This document shows, piece after piece, positions 23,653 to 31,433 of a stretch of 35,273 bases of DNA. Positions within the stretch are counted from its first letter, which is position 1. Each line of letters starts with the position of its first letter. The stretch is from Deltaproteobacteria bacterium (GTDB lineage: Bacteria > Myxococcota > UBA727 > VGSZ01), in contig JADZDP010000260.1 of assembly GCA_020850995.1 (NCBI GenBank), positions 1 to 35,273 of the forward strand, read 5' to 3'. A model generated the notes under the pieces. The model was not told where the DNA came from, searched no databases, and saw nothing but the letters and a program-made list of their open reading frames with translations. The position numbers and the translations under genes are program-made.

Positions 23653-24038
23653 CGCGCGGCTACATCATGCTCGAGGCGCTCATCTCGGGCGCGCTGCTGG
23701 CGGTGGTGCTCGGTACCACGCTCTCGCTCATCGCGTCCTACCGCGTCGAGGTCACCATGGCGGCGCGGCGTGCCGAGGCGTCGTCGCTCGCCATGGCCAC
23801 CGCCGACGAGCTGATGGCGCGGCCACACACCACGGGATCGCAGGCGCTCACCGCCGTGAGCAACCACCCCGGCTTCCGCGTAGCCTGGACCATCGCCAAC
23901 GCGTCGACCTCGTCGACGCCGCCCTTGCCCTCCGCCAACTCCTTGCATCGCATCACGGTCACGGTCGAATACCCGAGCAGCCAGGGGCCGCAGACCATGA
24001 TCATCGAGCGCCTGAAGAGGAAGTTCCCGTGGCCGTGA
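23649..24038 (+). CDS. PilV/GspI-type minor prepilin
   Basis: This 129-residue protein starts at ATG 23649, overlapping the previous stop (ATGA). The leader is only four residues, MTRG, and cleavage would leave YIMLEALISGALLAVVLGTT with Glu at +5, the hallmark of class III signal sequences cut and N-methylated by PilD. The rest is a small pseudopilin head with a Ser/Thr-rich stretch and a final strand HRITVTVEYPS. PilV/GspI subunits form the tip-initiating complex of type IV pili or type II secretion pseudopili. The gene order FimT-PilV-PilW-PilX favours a type IV pilus minor-pilin cluster. The next gene starts within its last codons. Confidence 0.8.
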   Translation: MTRGYIMLEALISGALLAVVLGTTLSLIASYRVEVTMAARRAEASSLAMATADELMARPHTTGSQALTAVSNHPGFRVAWTIANASTSSTPPLPSANSLHRITVTVEYPSSQGPQTMIIERLKRKFPWP

Positions 24039-25273
24039 AGCGCGCGTCCCTCCCTGCGTTCACGCTCATCGAGCTCATCCTGGGCGCCTCGTTGGCCCTG
24101 ATGATCGCCGGCGCCGCCATGGGCGTGCTGCTCGGCGTGCAGCAGATGCAGCGCGACGCGCAGAGCCGCAACGCCATCGCGCGCGACGGACAGTTCGCCA
24201 TCGAGCACCTCGGCTACGACCTGCAGTACCTCGGCGTGGGCGTGCCCCGCGGCACCAGCCTCAACGCCGTCACGGGCGAGCTGCGGCCGGCGGTGCGCAT
24301 CGGCACCGAGACCTACCTGGCGTTCGTGGGCGACCTGCCCTACCCCAACTCCGAGCTCAACGGCATCGCCGTGCTCAACGACATCAAGGGTGAGACCACG
24401 CCACCCGACACCGGCTCGAACGACGAGCTCATCGTCACCTCGGAGCTGTCGCCGTGCGCGCCCGAGGCGTCTGGCGCGTCGACATACACGTGCCAGCAGC
24501 ACCTGGTGGTAGCGTTGCCCATCGGCGCCACCAGCAGCGACAACTGCAGCGAGGGCACCGCGTCGCGCCGCTTGTGCCCCTGGGGTCTCGGCAAGTGGCA
24601 AGAAGACGGCGGCAGCGCGGTCTCGCTGGTGTTCACCGGGCCGCAGGGGCGCTGGGCCCACGGCCGGTGGTCGATCGGAAACTGGACCGCCTTCAATCAA
24701 GCGGCGGGTCCGCACCTGGAGCACACCGGCACGCATAATCTGCCGCGCGCGAGCTTCACCGCGAACCCCTCCGGTGTCAGCACCGTGGCGCACCTCGATC
24801 GCGTCTTCTACTCGCTCGAGGACACCGGGGGCGGCGCCTGCGCCAACACCGGCGCGGTGGGCCAGAACTGCGTGCTCATGCGTCGTCAATGCTGGGGCAC
24901 CCTCGGCGATCCGGGCAACGGCTCCTTCCCCGCCGTGGGCGGCGGCGTCATTCGCAGCGACGCCGACCCCAACAACTGTTCGGCACCCGCGAACGGCACG
25001 CCGTGGGAGACCGTGGTCAACGGCGTCGACAAGCTCAGCTTCCGCTACTTCCGTCAGCCCGGCACCGAGCTGTTCCCGCCGCTCGATGCCTCCGACGCCG
25101 CCGAGGTCCAATACATCGAGGTCTCCTTGGTGATCTCGCGGCAAATGCCCGGCACGGTGCTGCTGCAAACCCAACGCATGACCCGCCGCTTCTACGTCGA
25201 GAACTCTGGCGGCTACCTGGGCGGCGGCGCGGGGAGCTGCACCGCCTCCAACTCTTGGTGCGGGAGGCCGTGA
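24029..25273 (+). CDS. PilW/GspJ-type minor prepilin, large
   Basis: This is 414 residues from GTG 24029 (GAGG at 24017-24020, eight bases before it); a second GTG two codons later overlaps the previous stop. The leader VAVKRASLPA is followed by FTLIELILGASLALMIAGAA, with E at +5, and the residue before the cut is Ala instead of Gly. The globular part is large, with several Cys (SPCAPEASG, YTCQQHL, CSEGTASRRLCPWG, RRQCWG) that could form disulphides. It ends with the PilW-like LVISRQMPGTVLLQTQRMTRRFYV. PilW joins the minor pilins priming assembly at the pilus tip. It overlaps pilX by one base. Confidence 0.8.
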   Translation: MAVKRASLPAFTLIELILGASLALMIAGAAMGVLLGVQQMQRDAQSRNAIARDGQFAIEHLGYDLQYLGVGVPRGTSLNAVTGELRPAVRIGTETYLAFVGDLPYPNSELNGIAVLNDIKGETTPPDTGSNDELIVTSELSPCAPEASGASTYTCQQHLVVALPIGATSSDNCSEGTASRRLCPWGLGKWQEDGGSAVSLVFTGPQGRWAHGRWSIGNWTAFNQAAGPHLEHTGTHNLPRASFTANPSGVSTVAHLDRVFYSLEDTGGGACANTGAVGQNCVLMRRQCWGTLGDPGNGSFPAVGGGVIRSDADPNNCSAPANGTPWETVVNGVDKLSFRYFRQPGTELFPPLDASDAAEVQYIEVSLVISRQMPGTVLLQTQRMTRRFYVENSGGYLGGGAGSCTASNSWCGRP

Positions 25274-27087
25274 TGCAATCCCTGCGGCGCGATCCTCGCG
25301 GCTTCGTGCTCATCATCGTCGCGGTGTGCGGCATCGCCATGGTCGTGATCGCCATGGCCATCGTCGTCACCAGCGGCGCCGGACGGCTCAACGCCGTCAA
25401 GGACGTCGCCACCGATCGCTCCGTCACCATCGCTGAGGCGGGCCTGCAGCGCGCCACCGCCTACGCCAACGCCGTCATCGCGGTCGAGAAGGACTTCGAT
25501 CGCACCCTCGATCCCACGCTCGCGGTCAACTGCGCCTCGCCGGCGAGCGCCGTGGCGCCCGGCACGCCGCGCTACAACGACGCTGGCGCCAGCACGGTGC
25601 AGTGGCCGAGCGCCAGCGGCATCAACTATCGCGTCGTGCCCTTCAACGGCGGCGCCTACTTGACGCGCTTCGATGACGACTTCGACGACCTGGTGCCGAA
25701 CGCGCAGCTCGGCCCCTTCTCGAGCAACAACCCGGTCAACGGCTGCAACGAGGGCCCCGGCGTCGTCAGCAACCCCTTCCGCGACCGCAACCGCGCCGCG
25801 TGGGTCTCGGTCATCGGCATCTACCCGGGCACCGATCCCGCGATCGCCAAGCACCACACCGCGCTGCGGCGCTTCTTCGTGGCCAGCGCCAGCACGCCGC
25901 CGGCGCTGATGCGCGTGGGCGGCAGCCTCACCACGGGCCACCTCAAGTTCTGCGCCGAGTCGGGCGACATCGCCGTGTACGGCAGCGCCACCGTGTCGAA
26001 CCAGACCGACACCTGCGGCACCCTGCAGGTGCAGGGCAGCATCACCAACGCCTCGCAGCCGGCGGACTGCTCAGGCTACGGCGTCAGCTGCACGCACGGC
26101 GGCGACACGGCCGGCATCGTGTTTCCCGGCCCCCTCACCGTGCCCAGCGCCACCTCGTCGACGTGGTTCACCTGGAGCTCGGGCTGCAACTTCCTCGTCG
26201 ACGCCAGCGGCTTGTATTTCTGGGACGTCGCCACCCCGTCGTGCGCAGCGCATGGCGGCGGGCCGCCGGCGGCCAGCGACACCTGCTGGATCCCGCTCAT
26301 CTACCTCGACGGCGGCGGCGCACCACAGAACCCCCTCGGCTGGCCGAGCGTCAACGCCGCGCTCGGCACCGCCGAGTTCCGCCCCCACGCCACCAACGTC
26401 GCCACCGCCTTGAGCCTCCCAGCCGCCGGCCCCCAATCGGGCCGCACCTGGCTTGCGGCGCCAACGCACGTGCTCTGGAGCACCTGCCAGGGCGCCAGCC
26501 CCTACACGTGGCGGCCGCCGAGCGGCCCCACGTCGGTCGCTTGCGCGAACTGCGCGAGCGGCACCGTGCGCGCCATGTCGATGACGGGTGCCAGCTTCAA
26601 CTTCAACCCCTCCTCCCCCGAGGCGGTGCCCGCCGGCGTGTACTACTTCCCCGGCAACCTCAGCCTCGGCACCATGGGCCTCGGCCTGCCCGGCACCGAC
26701 GCCAACGAGGCCGACTGGCCCCAGGCGACCATCATCGTCGCGGGCAACGCCACCTTCGGCGGCAGCGGCCGCATCGGCATCGGCACGCGCCAGGGATCGG
26801 GGCCGCCCACCACCGACCCCGCCGTCAACTTCCCCTCGCTGGTGGTGGGCGGCAGCCTGAGCATCACGGCGGGCGCCAATTGGGCCTTCGGCGGCGCCGT
26901 GTGGGTGAACGGGGGCGCCGACTACGCCGGTGGCTCCAACGTCGAGACCTATGGTCCCCTCACGGTGGCGGGTAACCTCACCGTGGGCGGCGGCGGCAAG
27001 CTCGACGTGGTGCTCACCACCGACATGGTGCAGCCGACCGCGCCGAACGTGGCGGTGGCGGCGACAGGATCGCGGACGTTGCGCTAG
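25273..27087 (+). CDS. PilX-like large pilin-type protein
   Basis: This 604-residue protein starts at ATG 25273, sharing one base with the previous stop (TGATG). The N-terminus is MQSLRRDPRG then FVLIIVAVCGIAMVVIAMAI: a prepilin-like leader and hydrophobic helix, but with Ile, not Glu, at +5, as in PilX/PilX-N proteins that enter the tip complex differently. Helix GRLNAVKDVATDRSVTIAEA ends in the PilX-N AEAGLQRA motif. It is far longer than typical PilX (under 200). The extra 450 residues are Gly/Ser/Thr/Asn-rich with many Cys and beta-repeat sequences (GGSLTTGHLKFC, GNATFGGSGRIGIG, GGSLSITAG, AGNLTVGGGGKL), like an adhesin or beta-helix exposed at the pilus tip. Its TAG stop is the first three bases of the inverted-repeat element. 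Confidence 0.78.
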   Translation: MQSLRRDPRGFVLIIVAVCGIAMVVIAMAIVVTSGAGRLNAVKDVATDRSVTIAEAGLQRATAYANAVIAVEKDFDRTLDPTLAVNCASPASAVAPGTPRYNDAGASTVQWPSASGINYRVVPFNGGAYLTRFDDDFDDLVPNAQLGPFSSNNPVNGCNEGPGVVSNPFRDRNRAAWVSVIGIYPGTDPAIAKHHTALRRFFVASASTPPALMRVGGSLTTGHLKFCAESGDIAVYGSATVSNQTDTCGTLQVQGSITNASQPADCSGYGVSCTHGGDTAGIVFPGPLTVPSATSSTWFTWSSGCNFLVDASGLYFWDVATPSCAAHGGGPPAASDTCWIPLIYLDGGGAPQNPLGWPSVNAALGTAEFRPHATNVATALSLPAAGPQSGRTWLAAPTHVLWSTCQGASPYTWRPPSGPTSVACANCASGTVRAMSMTGASFNFNPSSPEAVPAGVYYFPGNLSLGTMGLGLPGTDANEADWPQATIIVAGNATFGGSGRIGIGTRQGSGPPTTDPAVNFPSLVVGGSLSITAGANWAFGGAVWVNGGADYAGGSNVETYGPLTVAGNLTVGGGGKLDVVLTTDMVQPTAPNVAVAATGSRTLR

Positions 27088-27248
27088 TGCCACAAACCCG
27101 AAGTCCGTAGGGGGTTCTGCTTGGTCTTCTCGTCGAAGCCTGCGTCGCGTCCTCGCCGCGTAGCTCTGCTACGCGGCCGCGGGGCTCCTTGCCCTCGAAG
27201 AGAATCCACGGCGCACAACCCCCTACGAACTTCGGGTTTGTGGCACTA
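27085..27248. repeat. 164-bp MITE-like element with 32-bp terminal inverted repeats
   Basis: Left arm 27085-27116 (begins TAGTGCCACAAACCCGAAGT) and right arm 27217-27248 are inverted copies with one mismatch over 32 bases. Inside is a second hairpin, CCGCGTAG-CTCTG-CTACGCGG, around 27158-27178. The arm supplies the stop codon of the pilX-like gene, and the element ends 13 bases before the kinase start. There is no coding capacity. It could be a non-autonomous transposable element or a large bidirectional terminator. Confidence 0.75.
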
Positions 27249-27261
27249 GCGTGCAGGTTTC

Positions 27262-28902
27262 ATGAGCGGCGACCAGCCCTTCCCGCAGCCTTTCGGCCCC
27301 TACTCGCTGGAGCGCTTCGTGGCGTCGGGCGGCATGGCGGAGGTGTTCCTGGCTCGTCGCACCGACGGGGCCTTGCCGGCCGACCTGCGCCTGTGCGTCA
27401 AGCGCATCCTCGCCGAGGTGCAAAAGCAGCCCGAGTACGTGACCATGTTCAAGGACGAGGCGGCGCTGTCCATGCGCCTCTTGCACCCGAACATCGTGCG
27501 CGTCTTCGACTTCGGCGACGTCGGTGGCCGGCTGTACATGGCCATGGAGTACGTCGACGGCATGGACCTCGGCACCCTGCAGCGCAAGCTGCGCGCCAAG
27601 AGCGAGGCGCTGTCGGTGCCCCACGCGCTCCAGGCCGGCATCGACATCTGCGCCGGCCTGGCGCACGCGCACACGCTGGTCGACGAGCAGCGTCGTCCGC
27701 TCAAGCTCATCCATCGCGACGTCAGCCCGCAGAACATCATGATCTCGTCGCGGGGCGAGGTGAAGCTCACCGACTTCGGCATCGCCAAGGCGGTGGGCCG
27801 CGAGACCCACACCGCCACCGGCATGATCAAGGGCAAGGTGCAGTACATGGCGCCGGAGCAGGCGCTCGGGCAACACATCGATCAGCGCATCGATCAGTTC
27901 GCCGCCGGCATCGTCATCTGGGAGATGGTGACGGGCGCGCGCTTGTTCGCCGACAAGAGCGAGCTGTTGGTGTTCGAGAAGATCATCCGGCAGCCCACGC
28001 CCAAGGCGTCGAGCGTGCGCGCGGAGGTGCCGGCCATCGTCGACCAGGTGCTGGCGCGCGCGCTCGCCAAGAGCCCCGACGAGCGCTACCCCGACATGCG
28101 CGCGTTCGGCGCCGCGCTGGCGCAGGCCTTGGCGCAATGCACGAACCAGGCGTTCGGCGGCGCCAGCGGTCGCCGCGTCGATCTCGCCGCCATGGTCGCG
28201 TACGTCATGGGGCAGGGCCCGTCGCCGTCGCTGGTGGCGCCGCCGCCCGAGGCCACCACCTCGCGCTCGACGGTCAACCTGTCGGCCACGCCGAGCCCGC
28301 GGCCAGCCACGGGGCCCATGCGCTTGCCCACCGGCAGCATGACGCCGCTGCCCGCGCCCACGGCGACAGCGCGCTCGTCATCGGGCTTGGCGGTGTCGGC
28401 GCCGGTCGGCGAGGGCGCGCCGTGGGGTACCCCCGGCACCGGCTTAGGGGCCGCCGGCGTCGAGCCCATGCGACCGCGCAGCAACCCCGCGTCCCAGATG
28501 ATGGCGGCGCCCCAGCAGCGCGGTACGCCGGTGCTCGCGCTCGGTGGTGCGCTGGTGCTCGGGCTGGTGCTCGGCTTCGTGCTCGCCACGCTCACTGCGC
28601 GCACCGACGTCGCCGCGCAAGCAGGCTGCGGCGCCATCAACGTCGAGGCCATGGTCACCGCCAACGACGAGCTGCAATCGGCGCAAGACGCGCTCAACGC
28701 CGGCGACTTCGCGCGCGCCGAATCCTTGGCGTTGCGCTCGAACGGCCGCAGCGCCAGTCCGCGCGGGCACTACCTGCTCGGCCAGCTCGCGGTGCGGGTC
28801 GGCGACACCGGGCGCGCCCTCGAGCACTTCCGCTGCGTCACCGTGCTCGCCCCCGACGGTGACGACGCCAAGCGACTGCGCGCGGCGCTCGGCGGTCGCT
28901 GA
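27262..28902 (+). CDS. Transmembrane Ser/Thr protein kinase, Pkn type
   Basis: This is a 546-residue Hanks-type kinase. The N-terminal catalytic domain (about 12-285) has the Gly loop VASGGMAEVFLA, K47 in CVKRI, αC Glu E66, HRDVSPQN (151-158, catalytic D153) and DFG (171-173). HRDVSPQN in place of HRDLKPEN is common in myxobacterial kinases, and MAPEQALGQ is the APE motif. A Pro/Ser/Thr-rich juxtamembrane linker follows (310-420), then a single membrane helix (about 424-448). The small C-terminal part resembles a tetratricopeptide pair (DALNAGDFARAESLAL, GHYLLGQLAVRVGDTGRALE) and would lie outside the cytoplasm. It should phosphorylate cytoplasmic targets in response to envelope signals. Transcription probably starts within or after the inverted-repeat element. 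Confidence 0.92.
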   Translation: MSGDQPFPQPFGPYSLERFVASGGMAEVFLARRTDGALPADLRLCVKRILAEVQKQPEYVTMFKDEAALSMRLLHPNIVRVFDFGDVGGRLYMAMEYVDGMDLGTLQRKLRAKSEALSVPHALQAGIDICAGLAHAHTLVDEQRRPLKLIHRDVSPQNIMISSRGEVKLTDFGIAKAVGRETHTATGMIKGKVQYMAPEQALGQHIDQRIDQFAAGIVIWEMVTGARLFADKSELLVFEKIIRQPTPKASSVRAEVPAIVDQVLARALAKSPDERYPDMRAFGAALAQALAQCTNQAFGGASGRRVDLAAMVAYVMGQGPSPSLVAPPPEATTSRSTVNLSATPSPRPATGPMRLPTGSMTPLPAPTATARSSSGLAVSAPVGEGAPWGTPGTGLGAAGVEPMRPRSNPASQMMAAPQQRGTPVLALGGALVLGLVLGFVLATLTARTDVAAQAGCGAINVEAMVTANDELQSAQDALNAGDFARAESLALRSNGRSASPRGHYLLGQLAVRVGDTGRALEHFRCVTVLAPDGDDAKRLRAALGGR

Positions 28903-28948
28903 TCCGCACGGCGCTTCCCGCGCGGCACCGATTTGCTACACCGACGTC

Positions 28949-29173
28949 GTGCGCCGGCTCCTCACGCTGCTGATCCGCCTGTACCAGACGCTCGCGCGGC
29001 CCATCCTCCCGCCCCTGTGTCGCTTCTACCCGTCGTGCAGCGACTACGCGTTGCAGGCAGTGCAGCGACACGGCGCCGCGCATGGATCGTGGCTCGCCGT
29101 CAAGCGCGTGTGTCGCTGCCACCCGTGGAACCCCGGCGGCGTCGACCCGGTCCCCGATCGCCCGGAGCCGTGA
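28949..29173 (+). CDS. yidD: Membrane protein insertion efficiency factor YidD
   Basis: This 74-residue protein has a GTG start at 28949 (VRRLLTLLIRLYQTLARPIL). The YidD/DUF37 signature is complete: CRFYPSCSDYALQAVQRHG, then GSWLAVKRVCRCHPWNPGGVDPVP, with all three conserved Cys regions. YidD is an amphipathic inner-membrane-associated protein that helps YidC/Sec insert membrane proteins. It is normally in the rpmH-rnpA-yidD-yidC cluster; none of those genes is beside it here. It follows the kinase by 46 bases and may be co-transcribed with it. The in-frame region upstream of the GTG is inside the kinase gene in another frame and is not coding. Confidence 0.9.
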   Translation: MRRLLTLLIRLYQTLARPILPPLCRFYPSCSDYALQAVQRHGAAHGSWLAVKRVCRCHPWNPGGVDPVPDRPEP

Positions 29174-29230
29174 TCGAACGCGCCGGCCCCGTCGCGTTCG
29201 TCCCCAGACCCCTGCTAGCCTGCCCCGGCC

Positions 29231-31360
29231 ATGGTCGGCGCCCAGCTCTCACCCGTGCTCCTCGTCGGAGAAGTCGCTCCTCGGCTGCAGGCCGAGCTCG
29301 CGCTCCAAGGGCTGCCGTGCGCCGTCGCCTTCGACCAGAACGACGCGGTCAACCGGATGCGCTCCACGAGCTTCCCCTTCGTGGTGGTGCCCTCGGTGTT
29401 CGGCGACGGGTACTCGGGCGTGAGCTTCACCCAAGGCCTGCTGCAGTACTTCGACACGCAAGTGATCGTGTACGGAAACGGCCTCGAGCAGAACGACCTC
29501 TCGGCGCTCTTGCGTACGGGCCGCGTCGCGCACTTTCCCGCCGACGCCGAGGGGCGCGTGGTCGCGGACTTCCTGGCGCGGCGCACCCGCAGCAACAGCA
29601 AGCCGCCGGCACCTTCGTCGTCGCCGCCGACCTTCAACCTGACGCCCGGGCCGCCGGCGTCGAGCGCGAGCTTCCCGCCTGCGCCCACTACCGACCCCAC
29701 GCTGTCGCCGGCCTTCTTCGGTGGCAGCGCCGCGGTGCCGCGCCCGCCGACCATGGGTCCGTCGCCGGGCCTGGCCACACCCACGCCGCAGCCCGCGCCG
29801 CCGCACCAACGCCTGGAGGCCGTGGTCGACGAGCTGGTGCGCGCGCAATCCGAGTTGCAGACGCTGCGCGGGCGCGTCACGCACATGGACCAAGAGCGCG
29901 CCGCGCTGTTGGTGGAGGTCGAGGCGGCGCGCCGCAGCAGCATCGCGCAGGTCGCCGAGGTCATGGCCCTCTCCGACGAGGGCGACCCCATCTCCGACGA
30001 GCTCGAGGCGCTGCGCGCCCGCGCCACCAACCTCGACAACGAGCTCGGCGCCGTGCGCGCCGAGAGCGAGATGTTGCGCGCCGAGCGCGAGCGGCTGGTC
30101 GCCGAAGCGGCGGCGGCCGCGAGCACGCTGGCCGAGACCCGCGAGCGCGCCGACGCCGCCGACGGGCTCCTCAGGGACCTGCACGAGGCGCAGGCGAGCG
30201 AAGCCGCCAAGGCCGAGGCGGCGCTGGCCGAGGTGGAGCGGCTGCGACGCGAGGTGCAGCGCCTCGACGACGACGCGGCCTTGCAGCGCGCCGCGGCGGC
30301 GGGCGCTACCGCCGACACCGCGGCCTTGCGTGCGGAGCTCGAGAGCGCCGGTACCGACGGTGCGGCGCTGCGCGCCGAGCTCGAGCGTAGCGCCGCCGAC
30401 GCGGCGGCCTTGCGTGCGGAGCTCGAGCGCATCGGCGCCGACGCCGCGGGCCTGCGCGCCGACGGCGCCCGCGTGGCGGGCGAGGCGGCGCGCCTGCGCG
30501 GCGAGCTCGAGGCGGCGCGCGGCCAACGGGGCGAGGTGGAGCGTCTGGCGCACGAGCTCGAGGCGGCGCGGTCGCAGCAGGGCGAGGTGGAGCGCCTGAC
30601 GCGCGAGCTCGAGCGCCACGCGCGTGCGCTCGTCGAGTCGCGCAGCGAGCGCGACACCATCGAGCGCCAGCTCGCAGCCGAGCGCAGTGCGCACAGCTCT
30701 GCGCTCGAGCAGCAACGCACCGACCTCGAGCTGCAGCACGGCGAGGCCTTGGCCAAGGCCTCGCAGCATGCCCGCGGCAGCGCCGACGAGAGCTCGGCGT
30801 TGCGCATCGAGTCCGACAAGCTCAAGGCCGACCTGGCCGCGGCCCGCACCGACGCCACCACCGTGCGCCTGGACCTGCAAGAAGCGACCATGCGCCAGGA
30901 CGAGGCCACGCAGCAGCTGACCGCGCTCGCGTCGGAGCGGGACGCGCTGCGCGCCGAGGCCGCGCCGCTGCGCGATTGGGCCAATCAGCTCGTGGTGGAC
31001 CATGCCCGGCAGCAGGAAGAGCTCGAGCGCATGCGCGGCTCATCGTTGACGCTGGAGGAGCGCGCGCGCACCATCGCGCAGCTGCAGGCGCAAGTGAGCG
31101 AGCTGAGCGCCGAGCGCGACCGGCTCAAGGCACAAGGCGGCGGTGGCTCCGCCGACGCCGAGGTGCTGATGGCGCGCGCGCGGCAACTGGCGGGGTTGGT
31201 GAGCGCGCTCGAGCCCTTCATGTGGGGCCTGACGCAAGCGGCGCAGTTCTTCACCAAGCACCCGGTGGAGGGCGGCGAGCAGCACCTCAAGTTGCTGCAG
31301 CAGCTGCAGGGCGTGTTGCTCCGCTTGCGCGACGAGATCGCGATGCTCGATCTGGGCTGA
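29231..31360 (+). CDS. Long coiled-coil protein with degenerate receiver-like N-terminus
   Basis: This is a 709-residue protein of unknown role. Residues 6-118 look like a response-regulator receiver (LSPVLLVGEVAPRLQAELAL, FPFVVVPSVFGDGYSG, TQVIVYGNGLEQNDLSALL, GRVAHFPADAEGRVVADFLA), but the position expected for the phosphorylated Asp is taken by Pro/Ser (VVPSVF), so it should not be phosphorylated. A Pro/Ser linker (120-195) leads to about 420 residues of continuous coiled coil with ALRAELE and GEVERLxxELE heptad-type repeats. The C-terminal 60 residues form a compact domain (ARQLAGLVSALEPFMWGLTQ, HLKLLQQLQGVLLRLRDEI). The design recalls scaffolds of motility, polarity or chromosome systems in myxobacteria, but I cannot name a family. 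Confidence 0.8.
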   Translation: MVGAQLSPVLLVGEVAPRLQAELALQGLPCAVAFDQNDAVNRMRSTSFPFVVVPSVFGDGYSGVSFTQGLLQYFDTQVIVYGNGLEQNDLSALLRTGRVAHFPADAEGRVVADFLARRTRSNSKPPAPSSSPPTFNLTPGPPASSASFPPAPTTDPTLSPAFFGGSAAVPRPPTMGPSPGLATPTPQPAPPHQRLEAVVDELVRAQSELQTLRGRVTHMDQERAALLVEVEAARRSSIAQVAEVMALSDEGDPISDELEALRARATNLDNELGAVRAESEMLRAERERLVAEAAAAASTLAETRERADAADGLLRDLHEAQASEAAKAEAALAEVERLRREVQRLDDDAALQRAAAAGATADTAALRAELESAGTDGAALRAELERSAADAAALRAELERIGADAAGLRADGARVAGEAARLRGELEAARGQRGEVERLAHELEAARSQQGEVERLTRELERHARALVESRSERDTIERQLAAERSAHSSALEQQRTDLELQHGEALAKASQHARGSADESSALRIESDKLKADLAAARTDATTVRLDLQEATMRQDEATQQLTALASERDALRAEAAPLRDWANQLVVDHARQQEELERMRGSSLTLEERARTIAQLQAQVSELSAERDRLKAQGGGGSADAEVLMARARQLAGLVSALEPFMWGLTQAAQFFTKHPVEGGEQHLKLLQQLQGVLLRLRDEIAMLDLG

Positions 31361-31433
31361 CGCGGAACGCGACGGCGCGCGTTGACGAACGCGACTGGCG
31401 TGAGACGCTCCGCGGTTCGCCCCGGGGATCGCC

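Noticed and set aside
29215..31003. Two overlapping long minus-strand frames opposite the coiled-coil gene
   Set aside because: They are Ser/Arg/Ala- or Leu/Gly/Arg-rich mirror images of the heptad repeats, with no start signals or motifs.
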